A DNA stretch of 64,000 bases from an uncultured Muribaculaceae bacterium (GCA_910578075.1 CAJTPK010000020.1:1-64000); one strand, 5' to 3'; positions 37,561-46,236 are shown, counted from the first letter of the stretch. The notes: generated by a model not told the origin, from the letters alone. Numbers and translations: made by a program.

Positions 37561-38625
37561 TTACTCGTTGTAGGGCTTGAGGTCCTCATATGTGAAAGCT
37601 TCCCAAGGCATGTCTGCGTCGGCTTTCCCTTTGTCAAGGATATCAACGATGTGCATGAGCAATGGGAAGTCTTTGAGATCCACAAGACCAAGCTCTGCCT
37701 TGCGGCGGATAGCCTGACCCATGATGCGGGTGATAACAAGGCTTTCGAGGGTTATGCCTGCGAGAGCTTCAGTCACCTGGTCGTAGTCGAGACCTTGACC
37801 CATGAGAACACCGCAGCGGCGTGTGCGTCCGCTGAAGATAGTTACGTAGAGGTCGCCCAGACCGATGCATTCGCTGTCGAATGTGCCACCCTGAAGCTGC
37901 ATGAGGGCATGAGTCTCTTTAACAGCCTGTGAGAATGTGCCTGCCTGTGAGTTATAGTGCTGGGGCTCCTCCTCACCGTGCCAGCGGGTGTTGAGACCTA
38001 CGGCAAGTGTCACAGCCATTGCGTAAGCGTTCTTGAGCGCTACGGCGCTTTCCAGACCGATAACATCGTTTGTGAGCGAGATGTGATAGTAGGGACGCTG
38101 CATTGCCTCCTTCATCATGCGGAGAGCCTTGTTGTCTTTACCGCAGAAGCCAACCTCAGTCGGATCCATGAATACCAGCTCATAGCTTGTGCAGGGACCG
38201 CCTACGGCGCATACGTCGCGGTGGATGCCGCGTTTTGCAAGCTCGCTGATCCAGTAGCCGGGATAGGAGAGGAGTGAACCGTCTTCTGTGGCACGCAGAC
38301 CCTTGGTGACTGAAAGAACAGGCATCGCCGGGTCAAGTTTTGTCAATATTTCATCGAGGAACCAGTCAACACCGAAAGAGCTGACACCACCGATTACAAA
38401 ATCGGAACCTTTCACTACTTCTTCCCAATCTTTAAAATAGTGGAAATGTACGTTTTCGGGGAAAGGACGGCAGAATTTCTCATGTTTGCCGGTTTTGATA
38501 TATCCGTCTATGATTTCATCGTCGAGGCATGTGCCCACGATATGCACTTCGTTTCCATTCTCAGCTGCGGGAAAGGCGAGGGCGGAACCCATCATTCCGG
38601 CACCGATGATTGTGATTTTTCTCAT
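37561..38625 (-). CDS. gpsA: divergent NAD(P)-dependent glycerol-3-phosphate dehydrogenase
   Basis: A 354-residue protein with a Rossmann motif GAGMMGSAL, the VTKGL motif, the catalytic-lysine region GLESAVALKNAYAMAVTLAVG and GLGDLYVTIFSGRTRR, all of the GpsA fold. It interconverts dihydroxyacetone phosphate and sn-glycerol-3-phosphate. The sequence is longer than usual and its N-terminus differs from the common Bacteroidetes GpsA (which begins GGGSWATA), so it may be a second, specialised paralogue; linkage to a phosphodiesterase supports a catabolic use. Its promoter is displaced by a MITE-like insertion. Confidence 0.85.
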   Translation of the reverse strand: MRKITIIGAGMMGSALAFPAAENGNEVHIVGTCLDDEIIDGYIKTGKHEKFCRPFPENVHFHYFKDWEEVVKGSDFVIGGVSSFGVDWFLDEILTKLDPAMPVLSVTKGLRATEDGSLLSYPGYWISELAKRGIHRDVCAVGGPCTSYELVFMDPTEVGFCGKDNKALRMMKEAMQRPYYHISLTNDVIGLESAVALKNAYAMAVTLAVGLNTRWHGEEEPQHYNSQAGTFSQAVKETHALMQLQGGTFDSECIGLGDLYVTIFSGRTRRCGVLMGQGLDYDQVTEALAGITLESLVITRIMGQAIRRKAELGLVDLKDFPLLMHIVDILDKGKADADMPWEAFTYEDLKPYNE

Positions 38626-38682
38626 GTCGTTATGAAGTTAAGTTATTGGAATATAGTTATATGTTGGTTATGCCCAAAATAG

Positions 38683-38874
38683 GAACTCATTTAAACTTTT
38701 TATTCATTAACATTTGCAGCTTATTTTTCAGGCGATTTTGTCTCTTGAAGAAGCAGCAACCTTGGGGTTGGTGCTGATGAAAGAGGCAAAAGCGACGAAA
38801 AAGAAGCGCAAGGGTTAATGAAAGAATGATTACTGAACCCATTTCAACATTCGGTAAAAAGTTTAAATGAGTTC
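38683..38874. mobile_element. MITE-like element, 192 bp, 19-bp perfect terminal inverted repeats
   Basis: GAACTCATTTAAACTTTTT at 38683-38701 is repeated inverted at 38856-38874 without a mismatch. The 154-bp interior has no credible gene (a 70-codon minus-strand frame spans it but is low complexity and basic). Target-site duplication is not evident. The ends look like insertion-sequence ends, but no transposase is in the window. It lies between a perfect promoter and gpsA. Confidence 0.7.
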
Positions 38875-38896
38875 TACATGTTGCATTAACTGTCTG

Positions 38897-38927
38897 CAAA
38901 GTTAATTTTTTATTTTATTAATACAAA
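38897..38927 (-). promoter_or_regulatory. Bacteroidetes promoter of gpsA, upstream of the insertion
   Basis: Minus strand: TTTG (38927-38924), 19 bases, TAACTTTG (38904-38897). Full consensus, pointing at gpsA but now about 270 bases from its start because of the inserted element. Confidence 0.8.
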
Positions 38928-38981
38928 ATTTTATCACAATAGATTTATGTGAGTTTATGATAATGGTATAAGAAGTTATTT

Positions 38982-39025
38982 AAAAATGGCTGCCGATGAT
39001 TATTATATAGGTAATCATCGGCAGC
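38982..39025 (-). terminator. terminator of the pyrimidine operon
   Basis: A 14-bp perfect stem (38989-39002 with 39012-39025) with a 9-base loop is followed by ATTTTTA on the minus strand, 27 bases after the pyrB stop. Confidence 0.92.
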
Positions 39026-39052
39026 TGTTTGTTGCGGTCAGATAATACGGAA

Positions 39053-40144
39053 TCAGGCTTTAGGCTTAGATTCGCAGTAGACGCAGCGGTAGGGTGTCAC
39101 TCCGTCATCGCAGGGGCGGAAAAGGGAATCCACTTTCTCCATGTTGGAGATGCAGCGGCGGTTGGAGCATGTGTGCTCGTTGCGGACTGTGCCTTCGGGC
39201 AATTCCGGCGGGCATGCCACACGTTCCTCACCTGCCCATCTGAGCAATGTCAGGATCAGTGCCATACGCACGAATTTACCATTCTCTACCTGACGGAAGT
39301 ATGCGGCACGCGGATCAGCGTCTACTTCTACCGTAATCTCGTTGACGCGTGGCAGCGGATGGAGCACCCTGAGCTCGGGGCGACCGAGATTCAGTTTCTC
39401 GGGTGTGAGGATGAAGCTGTCTTTCAGACGGTCGTATTCATCTTCGTCAAGGAAGCGTTCTTTCTGGACACGAGTCATGTAGAGCACATCAAGTTCAGGC
39501 ATTACCTCTTCCATCGTGGAAACCTCTTTGTAGTCCACACCATGTTTGTCGCATACCTCGTGCTTCATATAATCCGGGAGACGTAACTGTTCAGGAGCGA
39601 TGAGCACAACTTTCACACCGGTGTGACGGGAAAGAGCCTTGATGAGCGAATGGACGGTGCGCCCGAATTTGAGGTCACCGCAGAAGCCGATGGTGATGTT
39701 GTCGAGTCTGCCGATCTCGCGTTTGATAGTCAGCAGGTCGGTAAGAGTCTGGGTAGGATGGGCGTGTGAGCCGTCGCCTGCGTTGATTACGGGAACGCGG
39801 GCGTTCATGGCTGCAACATATGCCGCGCCTTCCTCGAAATGACGCATTGCGATGATGTCGGCGAAGCAGCTGATCACCTTGGATGTGTCTGCCACGGTCT
39901 CGCCCTTGCTGACCGATGTGTTCTGCGCATCGGAGAAGCCAAGCACATTGCCACCGAGTTCCATCATCGCCGCAGTGAAGCTGAGGCGGGTGCGGGTTGA
40001 CGGCTCATAGAAGAGGGTTGCAAGTTTTTTGCCTTTGCATACTTCGGCATATTTCTGACGGTTGCCGATGATATCGAGGGCAAGGTCAATGATCTCCTCC
40101 GTTTCCTGACGGGAGAGGTCGGTGGGGTCAATCAGGTGTCGCAT
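39053..40144 (-). CDS. pyrB: aspartate carbamoyltransferase catalytic chain fused to a PyrI-type zinc domain
   Basis: Makes carbamoyl-aspartate from carbamoyl phosphate and aspartate. Residues 1 to about 305 are a normal PyrB (FYEPSTRTRLSF with the STRTR loop at 49-53; HPTQTLTDLLTI; LHPLPR). The chain is 363 residues, about 55 longer than usual; the tail carries Cys326-x4-Cys331-x22-Cys354-x2-Cys357 with CISNMEKV and CVYCE stretches, matching the zinc domain of E. coli PyrI (Cys109, 114, 138, 141). The nucleotide-binding allosteric domain of PyrI is absent and no pyrI gene is in the window. Last gene of the pyr operon. Confidence 0.95.
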   Translation of the reverse strand: MRHLIDPTDLSRQETEEIIDLALDIIGNRQKYAEVCKGKKLATLFYEPSTRTRLSFTAAMMELGGNVLGFSDAQNTSVSKGETVADTSKVISCFADIIAMRHFEEGAAYVAAMNARVPVINAGDGSHAHPTQTLTDLLTIKREIGRLDNITIGFCGDLKFGRTVHSLIKALSRHTGVKVVLIAPEQLRLPDYMKHEVCDKHGVDYKEVSTMEEVMPELDVLYMTRVQKERFLDEDEYDRLKDSFILTPEKLNLGRPELRVLHPLPRVNEITVEVDADPRAAYFRQVENGKFVRMALILTLLRWAGEERVACPPELPEGTVRNEHTCSNRRCISNMEKVDSLFRPCDDGVTPYRCVYCESKPKA

Positions 40145-40153
40145 ATGGTAAAA

Positions 40154-40810
40154 TTAAATAAGTTTTATCCAGGATTCGTCAGATGGGTTGTCGCGGAATG
40201 TCCGGATAGCATCTTTGGAAGTAGGGGAGACGTAACCCTCTTCAACAGCTACCTCAAGCAAAGTGTCGAGGTTGGAGAGCGACACATTCTTCACTTCTGC
40301 AGCGGCAAGACGGTCGAGACCTTTCTTCATGCCGTAGGTGAAGATGGAAACTACGCCCAACACTTCCGCTCCTGCCTCGCGCAGAGCCTCAACCACATCG
40401 ATACAGCTTCCTGCCGTGGAGATGAGGTCCTCGACAACTACAACCTTTGTGCCGGGTTCGAGACGTCCCTCGATGCGGTTGTTACGGCCATGATCTTTTG
40501 CGCTTCCACGTACGTAGCCCATCGGCTTATCAAGAATCCATGCCGCTATCGCTGCATGCGCGATGCCGGCGGTGCTGGTTCCCATCAGTGACTCAGCCTC
40601 GGGATATTCTCTTGCTATAGTGGCAGCGATGGCTTCCTCCACGATTTTACGCGCCTCGGGATCTGAGAGGATCAGACGGTTGTCGCAATATATCGGACTT
40701 TTAATTCCGCTTGCCCATGTGAATGGTTTCTCGGGGCTTAGGAACACAGCTTTTATACGGAGCAGTGATTTTGCCACCGCTTTCTCTATCTCGTTCTTAT
40801 CAGTTGTCAT
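40154..40810 (-). CDS. pyrE: orotate phosphoribosyltransferase
   Basis: Converts orotate and PRPP to OMP. The chain is 218 residues from ATG 40810 (the frame extends nine codons further, without family similarity). The PRPP loop VVVVEDLISTAGSCIDVVEALREAG is intact (acidic pair ED), and SPIYCDNRLI and SLMGTSTAGIAHA are conserved. Between pyrF and pyrB. Confidence 0.95.
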   Translation of the reverse strand: MTTDKNEIEKAVAKSLLRIKAVFLSPEKPFTWASGIKSPIYCDNRLILSDPEARKIVEEAIAATIAREYPEAESLMGTSTAGIAHAAIAAWILDKPMGYVRGSAKDHGRNNRIEGRLEPGTKVVVVEDLISTAGSCIDVVEALREAGAEVLGVVSIFTYGMKKGLDRLAAAEVKNVSLSNLDTLLEVAVEEGYVSPTSKDAIRTFRDNPSDESWIKLI

Positions 40811-40859
40811 AAGTATGCTTTCTATGTGAATGTTCAAATTATTTCCTTCATGCCGCCTA

Positions 40860-41567
40860 TTATTTGCAGAATTCCTCTACGCAACGGCGGTATGCTGCCA
40901 CAGGATCGGCGGATGCTGTGATCGGGCGTCCTACTACTATGAAGTCGCTGCCGATCTCGCGGGCACGTGCCGGTGTGGTGATTCTCACCTGGTCGTCGGC
41001 TGCCGAGTCAGCAAAGCGGATGCCGGGTGTGATGGTGAGGAAGTCTTTGCCACATGCCTCTTTCACGATGCCTGCCTCCAATGGCGAGCAAACCACTCCA
41101 TCGAGACCTGCCTCGGCTGCATTGCGGGCATATTTGATGATGGTGTTGCCGATGGTTTCGTTGATGAGCAGCTGTTCCTGCATCGCTTCCTGAGAGGTGC
41201 TGGTGAGCTGGGTCACGGCAATGAGCAGCGGACGGGTGCCGTCTTCGCGTGTCAGTCCCTCTTTGGCGGCGCGCATCATCTCGATTGTTCCGGCGGCATG
41301 CACGTTGACCATATCCACATCAAGAGCGGAAAGCACTTTCATCGCCTTGCGCACTGTGTTGGGTATGTCATGAAGCTTGAGGTCAAGGAAGATCTTATGA
41401 CCGCGGCGTTTGATCTCCTTCACAATCTCATTGCCTGCGCCATAATACAGTTCCATGCCGATCTTGAGAAACGGCTTGCGGCTTTCGCCATTGAATTTAT
41501 CAAGGAATGCGAGTGTTTCCTCAGCGTTGGGAAAATCGCATGCTATAATTACATCTCTTTCTACCAT
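40860..41567 (-). CDS. pyrF: orotidine 5'-phosphate decarboxylase
   Basis: Decarboxylates OMP to UMP. At 235 residues with FLDLKLHDIPNTV (catalytic D-x-K-x-x-D) near residue 60 it is the short type-1 form; PGIR and GRPI phosphate-binding motifs are at the C-terminal side. Many Bacteroides carry the longer type-2 enzyme instead, as far as I recall. It follows the heptamer-repeat spacer after pyrD. Confidence 0.95.
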   Translation of the reverse strand: MVERDVIIACDFPNAEETLAFLDKFNGESRKPFLKIGMELYYGAGNEIVKEIKRRGHKIFLDLKLHDIPNTVRKAMKVLSALDVDMVNVHAAGTIEMMRAAKEGLTREDGTRPLLIAVTQLTSTSQEAMQEQLLINETIGNTIIKYARNAAEAGLDGVVCSPLEAGIVKEACGKDFLTITPGIRFADSAADDQVRITTPARAREIGSDFIVVGRPITASADPVAAYRRCVEEFCK

Positions 41568-41586
41568 ATCGTATATTATTAAAATT

Positions 41587-41614
41587 CCTAACTCCTAACT
41601 CCTAACTCCTAACT
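41587..41614. repeat. four 7-bp tandem repeats running into the pyrD C-terminus
   Basis: Four exact CCTAACT units (AGTTAGG on the coding strand) span 41587-41614. The pyrD stop codon (41595-41597) lies inside the array, so the last residues of PyrD, ELGVRS, are encoded by repeat units. The same heptamer is found at 15590-15631. Confidence 0.92.
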
Positions 41615-42521
41615 CACGTAAGGTCTCAATGCCAAGTGAATCCATCATCCGGGGGAGACCTTCGATGATTTCCTTGCAGGCATACGGATTGGGAAGATTG
41701 GCTGTGCCGACCTCTACTGCTGTGGCGCCAGCCATCATCATTTCGAGAACATCAGAAGGGGAGGAGACTCCTCCGCATCCGATCACGGGAATATTGACTG
41801 CATTCGCCACCTGGTAAACCATACGCAACGCCACGGGGAATACTGCCGGACCGGAGAACCCTCCCATTGTGTTTGCTATTACCGGCTTGCGGGTGCGCAG
41901 GTTGATGCGCATGCCGAGCATTGTGTTGATGAGGCATAGGCCATCAGCTCCGGCATCTTCTGCTGCTTTGGCGATGGATACAATGTCGGTGACGTTAGGG
42001 GAGAGCTTTACCACCAATGGCTTGGTGATAACTTTCTTTACTTCTCCAACCACTTCAGCCACGGAAGTCGCGCATGTGCCGAAAGCCATTCCTCCGCCAT
42101 GAACGTTGGGACAGCTGACGTTAAGCTCGATGATTTCCACTTGCTCCTCAGAATCGATCAGACGGCAGCATTCGCGGTATTCATCAATCGAGAAACCGCT
42201 GATATTGGCGATGATCGGATTGTGGAACACCTCCCGCATCTTGGGCAATTCCTCTGAGATCACCTTGTGTATGCCGGGATTCTGGAGTCCTACGGCGTTG
42301 ATCATGCCGGCGTAGCATTCGGCGGTGCGGGGCAGGGGATTGCCGTAGCGGGGATGTAGGGTAGTGCCCTTGAATGAGATGGCTCCGAGGATATCGAGAT
42401 CGTAAAAATCAGCCATTCCGTAGCCATAGCCGAAGCATCCGCTGGCGGGTATTATAGGGTTCTTGAGCTTAACTCCGCAGAGCTCAACCTCAAGCCGGTT
42501 GTTTGCTTCCTGTCTTGTCAT
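41595..42521 (-). CDS. pyrD: dihydroorotate dehydrogenase B, catalytic subunit
   Basis: Class 1B enzyme oxidising dihydroorotate, coupled through PyrK to NAD+. The chain is 308 residues with SGCFGYG, INAVGLQNPG, catalytic Cys in NVSCPNVHGGG and the C-terminal GCGGVSS and GATAVEVGTA FMN-phosphate loops. ATG 42521 gives an ATGA overlap with pyrK; upstream in-frame ATGs at 42527 and 42566 are possible but less fitting. The C-terminal end is built from the AGTTAGG heptamer array. Confidence 0.94.
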   Translation of the reverse strand: MTRQEANNRLEVELCGVKLKNPIIPASGCFGYGYGMADFYDLDILGAISFKGTTLHPRYGNPLPRTAECYAGMINAVGLQNPGIHKVISEELPKMREVFHNPIIANISGFSIDEYRECCRLIDSEEQVEIIELNVSCPNVHGGGMAFGTCATSVAEVVGEVKKVITKPLVVKLSPNVTDIVSIAKAAEDAGADGLCLINTMLGMRINLRTRKPVIANTMGGFSGPAVFPVALRMVYQVANAVNIPVIGCGGVSSPSDVLEMMMAGATAVEVGTANLPNPYACKEIIEGLPRMMDSLGIETLRELGVRS

Positions 42522-43273
42522 TTCCATATGAGTTCGTCTTTTGTGAAAACGGGACCATCCTTGCATATTCTTTTAGCGCCATTGCGGGTCTCAAGTGAGC
42601 AGCACATGCATATGCCGAATCCGCATGCCATGCGTTCATCGAGCGATAGCTGACCGGGAATCTGAAGCTCGTTGCAGAGAGCCCGCATCATCGGCAGCGG
42701 TCCGCAGGCGTAGAAATAGTCGTATGTCATATTCTCACCGCGCAGCGCGTCGGTGACAAAGCCCTTGATGCCGTATGTGCCGTCGGCTGTGGTGACGATT
42801 GTCTTGAATCCTAATTCATTCAGGGTGTCTTCAAGCACCACGTCATCTGCCGTGTTGAATCCCAACACTATTTCCGGTTCAACCCCATTGCGTCTGAGTG
42901 CAATGGCAAGATTGAGCAGTGGCGCAACTCCGATGCCGCCGCCCACTAAAACGGGGCGTGAGCCGCATTCATTGGTGTTGAAGCCGTTTCCGAGACCTGT
43001 CAGTATGTCAAGGTTCTCCCCTGCCTCCATCTGTGACATCTCCGCTGTGCCTTCCCCCACAACATCATATAGCAAGGTAAGGGTAGAGGAGTCATAGTCG
43101 CAGACCGAAATCGGGCGGCGCAGATATTTCCCCGCGATGGCGAGATTGGCGAACTGTCCGGGTGTGGTGAAATCCGAGGTGTCCCCTTCAAGCACCATCT
43201 TCCAGGTCTTGCGGGCAACCCGGGTGTTGGAAACTATACTGAAGATTTTGTTTTTGTATCTGTCTGTGTTCAT
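42518..43273 (-). CDS. pyrK: dihydroorotate dehydrogenase B, electron-transfer subunit
   Basis: Carries electrons from PyrD FMN through a 2Fe-2S cluster and FAD to NAD+. The 251-residue chain has a ferredoxin-reductase fold: RPISVCDYD FAD loop, GGGIGVAPLL NAD loop, and cysteines ACGFGICMCC plus a distal ICKDGPVF for the cluster. Start taken as ATG 43273; a TTG three codons upstream also fits. It overlaps pyrD by 4 bases and follows pyrC by 5. Confidence 0.94.
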   Translation of the reverse strand: MNTDRYKNKIFSIVSNTRVARKTWKMVLEGDTSDFTTPGQFANLAIAGKYLRRPISVCDYDSSTLTLLYDVVGEGTAEMSQMEAGENLDILTGLGNGFNTNECGSRPVLVGGGIGVAPLLNLAIALRRNGVEPEIVLGFNTADDVVLEDTLNELGFKTIVTTADGTYGIKGFVTDALRGENMTYDYFYACGPLPMMRALCNELQIPGQLSLDERMACGFGICMCCSLETRNGAKRICKDGPVFTKDELIWK

Positions 43274-43278
43274 TTGTA

Positions 43279-44550
43279 TCAATCCCTTTTGTCAAACACA
43301 ATTTTTCCGTTGGCGATTGTTGTCAGGACTTTGCCGGTGAGGCTGCATCCTGCAAACGGAGTGCTTTTACCGGCACTCAGGAACTCGGAGGGTTCCACAA
43401 TCCATTCCCGGTTGAAATCAACCAAGGCTATGTCGGCGCGGTCTCCGGCATTGAGTCCACCTTTGAATCCGAAGATCTCACGGGGTTTCAGAGCCATCAT
43501 CTCTATCATCCTTTCGAAGGAGATCAGTCCGGTCTTCACCATATATGTGTAGACTGCGGCTATGGATGTCTCAAGTCCTACGACGCCCATCGCGCTCTTT
43601 TCGAGTCCTTTTGATTTCTCTTCCGCCGAATGAGGGGCATGGTCGGTGGCTATCACGTCGATGGTGCCGTCGACGGCTCCCTGACGCAAAGCTTCCATAT
43701 CCCGGCGTGAGCGCAAGGGCGGATTCATCTTGAATCTTCCGTCTTCCTGAAGGTCTTCATCGCAGAAGGCAAGATAATGCGGACCGGTCTCGCATGTGAC
43801 CTGCACGCCCCTCTCCTTCCCTTTACGGATCAGTTCCACGCTCTCGGCTGTGGATATGTGGCAGATATGCAGGCGGCATCCGGTTTCTTCCGCCAGACGG
43901 ATATCGCGTTCGATTTCGCGCCATTCGCTTTCGGAGCATATGCCACGGTGACCATGTTCACGGGCATATTCGCCGTCATGGATATACCCCTTCTTGAGTA
44001 AGGCGTTTACCTCGCAATGTGCCGCGAGGATTTTCCCGGTTTCGGCAATCCCTTTCATGGCTTCCCGCATCACATCCTCATCCTGCACGCCGGAGCCGTC
44101 GTCGGAGAATCCTGCCACCATCGGTGCCAGAGCCTTGTAGTCTACAAGTTCGTTGCCTAAACGAAGCCTGGTGATCGTGGCGAACGGGATGGTCTCTATC
44201 TTCGCATCCCTTCTTATCAGCTCAAGCTGTTTCTCCAGGTTTTCCGGAGAATCAGGAGCAGGGGAGAGGTTAGGCATCGGGCATACGGTGGTGAATCCGC
44301 CTGCCGCTGCCGCCGCTGTGCCTGTGGCTATGGTTTCTTTATACGAAAAACCGGGCTCACGGAGGTGCACATGCACGTCCACAAGTCCGGGAATAACTGT
44401 AAGACCATCGGCTGGAATCTCATGGCAATCATGAGGCGGCTCGATGTGAGGCGCGATTTCTTTAATTCTGCCTCCGGATATGAGAATATCTGCTGTCCCC
44501 TCCTTGCCGGAAGGTGACAGCAGAGCATTTTGTATAAGTATATCTTTCAT
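43279..44550 (-). CDS. pyrC: dihydroorotase
   Basis: Cyclises carbamoyl-aspartate to dihydroorotate. The 423-residue amidohydrolase has DVHVHLREPGFSYKETI (zinc-binding HxH), FSDDGSGVQ, HCEV, HICHIST and ATDHAPHS motifs of the class I enzyme. First gene of pyrC-K-D-F-E-B, behind a perfect promoter. Confidence 0.96.
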   Translation of the reverse strand: MKDILIQNALLSPSGKEGTADILISGGRIKEIAPHIEPPHDCHEIPADGLTVIPGLVDVHVHLREPGFSYKETIATGTAAAAAGGFTTVCPMPNLSPAPDSPENLEKQLELIRRDAKIETIPFATITRLRLGNELVDYKALAPMVAGFSDDGSGVQDEDVMREAMKGIAETGKILAAHCEVNALLKKGYIHDGEYAREHGHRGICSESEWREIERDIRLAEETGCRLHICHISTAESVELIRKGKERGVQVTCETGPHYLAFCDEDLQEDGRFKMNPPLRSRRDMEALRQGAVDGTIDVIATDHAPHSAEEKSKGLEKSAMGVVGLETSIAAVYTYMVKTGLISFERMIEMMALKPREIFGFKGGLNAGDRADIALVDFNREWIVEPSEFLSAGKSTPFAGCSLTGKVLTTIANGKIVFDKRD

Positions 44551-44578
44551 GAGAGTTGTGAATTCGTAGAATCCACTG

Positions 44579-44610
44579 CAAAATTAACTTATATTTCGCG
44601 ACATACCAAA
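44579..44610 (-). promoter_or_regulatory. Bacteroidetes promoter of the pyrimidine operon
   Basis: Minus strand: TTTG (44610-44607), 20 bases, TAATTTTG (44586-44579). Full consensus, 28 bases upstream of the pyrC start. Confidence 0.85.
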
Positions 44611-44653
44611 TTAAAAATATAAAAAGCTAAGGTTCATTTCAAGATTCCTCTGA

Positions 44654-45748
44654 TCATATTCCGAATGTCATGCCGAGTGTCAGGGGCTGGAAGTTGATGG
44701 GAGAGGAGGAGTGCATCATGCGCATCGGTGACCATTTCACGTATACTCCTACCGCACCGGCTATGCTTACTGATCCGAAGATGTCCACCGTGAATCGGCG
44801 TGGCGCTATTTCAGAGGTCGACCATTCGATCTTGTCATATTCTTCACAGAATGCCGTGCTCTTTACCGATGCATGGGGATTGAGGTTGAGAATAGCTCCT
44901 GCCTTGAAGCCTACGGCTGTCTTCGGTATCTTGTATGATGCCAATATCGGGAATGTTACGGAGAATATCTTCAGGTTGGATTTCTTACCTGTCACACCTT
45001 CCGCATACGGCATGTAGCAGACTCCGCGGTCGGGTGAGGGTGCCAGATGTGATTCTGCCGAATTGGATGTGAAGTTGCGCCATGACAGTCCGACACCGAA
45101 TTGCAGGGATACACCCTTCGGTTTGGGGGCATAAGTCACTCCTGCGCACTGTAACCAGCTTATCTCCCATGATTTTCCCCATTGGAGGTTTTCCGGCACG
45201 GGTTGCCCTCCGGCATTATTAAGACCGAAACACAAGCCTTCGATGCTGAACGACCATGCGGATTTGCGCTTCTTGTTCTTGCTTCTGTAGCCGAAGATCT
45301 CCCCTATCGTTTCTATGACATCCGCCTGACGCTGGCTTGTCGAGATTGTCGCGTCGTCGGGAAAGGGTATACGCACTAGAGCATATTGGGTGCTGTCCTG
45401 CAGGCTGGCCATATGGATGGAAACCTCGCTCTCGCTTTCGGAAAGAACCACCTTAAGCGGTTCATGTGATCTGAGAAGCGAATCACCTTCCATCCTGAGT
45501 TGCATATTCCCTTCCAGTATGAAGGGAGCTGTTCCGCTTGATGAGGAATCGATGGTGGTCTCATATAGGTAATACCCTTTCTCCGGCAATTGCGTCACAA
45601 GCCTGAGGAGCTTCCCTTTTCTCTCCAGACGGGTAGTGCTGGATTTCTCGATGACCTTTATGGTGTCGGTCATCTCTTCGCCATATAGCGGTGATGATGC
45701 GCAAAGAATTGTGATTGCGGATAGTATAAGGCAGTTGGTAAGTTTCAT
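44654..45748 (-). CDS. outer-membrane beta-barrel-like protein of an ECF operon
   Basis: A 364-residue exported protein of unknown family. A signal peptide (about 23 residues, ending PLYGE) is followed by a beta-rich N-terminal part (about 30-145), a basic linker (GYRSKNKKRKSAW near 150) and a C-terminal region of alternating amphipathic strands (SLQFGVGLSWRNF; VTFPILASYKIP; GFKAGAILNLNP; SVSIAGAVGVYVKW), ending in LTLGMTFGI, typical of porin-like barrels. Last gene of sigma - anti-sigma - small protein - barrel, so it is likely controlled by that ECF sigma factor. Confidence 0.7.
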   Translation of the reverse strand: MKLTNCLILSAITILCASSPLYGEEMTDTIKVIEKSSTTRLERKGKLLRLVTQLPEKGYYLYETTIDSSSSGTAPFILEGNMQLRMEGDSLLRSHEPLKVVLSESESEVSIHMASLQDSTQYALVRIPFPDDATISTSQRQADVIETIGEIFGYRSKNKKRKSAWSFSIEGLCFGLNNAGGQPVPENLQWGKSWEISWLQCAGVTYAPKPKGVSLQFGVGLSWRNFTSNSAESHLAPSPDRGVCYMPYAEGVTGKKSNLKIFSVTFPILASYKIPKTAVGFKAGAILNLNPHASVKSTAFCEEYDKIEWSTSEIAPRRFTVDIFGSVSIAGAVGVYVKWSPMRMMHSSSPINFQPLTLGMTFGI

Positions 45749-45777
45749 AGTTTTGTGGAATTAAATGTTGTGGAAAG

Positions 45778-46233
45778 TTATTTATTGATATTTATGAGTT
45801 GCTGGATATCTTTTTCAGATATTTTGCCTTCAAGATATATTGCAAGGACATCTGTGCCCCCGGTCAGGCGTTTGTCGACCATCATTATATATCGTCGTTT
45901 CTTCTGTCCGTTACCCGGAGGATCGAGTGAGTAGAAGGCATAATATGTCTTGCCGTTCTTGAGTTTCACCTGTCGGGATGCCGCCTTTCTGCCATCAGCC
46001 AGTACTGCGGTTTTCAACTTGTCGGCCCATGCATTGTTTGAATTGGCTGTCACGCTTTTGAAAACAGAGAGGTTTGAGACTCCGAGCAGTTTTCCATCAA
46101 GGATGATAAGGCTCACCCCTTCGCGCCCCGAATTGTTTTCCGAGAAATAGGGGTCTATGTTGAGACCTGTCTGGGCGTATGTCCGGATGCAAAACATCAG
46201 GACAAATGTTATGGAAGCTATCAGTCTGTTCAT
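45778..46233 (-). CDS. small exported protein, DUF6108-like
   Basis: A 151-residue protein with a signal peptide (about 20 residues, ending RTYAQ). The mature part has a GVSLIILDGKLL strand, a VKLKNGKTYYAFYSL strand and C-terminal LAIYLEGKISEKDIQQLI. It resembles the DUF6108 group often found next to ECF sigma factors in Bacteroidales, recalled and not searched. The pattern hints at a periplasmic component of the sigma/anti-sigma circuit. It lies 3 bases after the anti-sigma gene. Confidence 0.65.
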   Translation of the reverse strand: MNRLIASITFVLMFCIRTYAQTGLNIDPYFSENNSGREGVSLIILDGKLLGVSNLSVFKSVTANSNNAWADKLKTAVLADGRKAASRQVKLKNGKTYYAFYSLDPPGNGQKKRRYIMMVDKRLTGGTDVLAIYLEGKISEKDIQQLININK

Positions 46234-46236
46234 GAT

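Noticed and set aside
38687..38899. 70-codon minus-strand frame across the MITE-like element
   Set aside because: It starts outside one terminal repeat and ends in the other; low-complexity, basic C-terminus; looks like a chance frame in a repeat.
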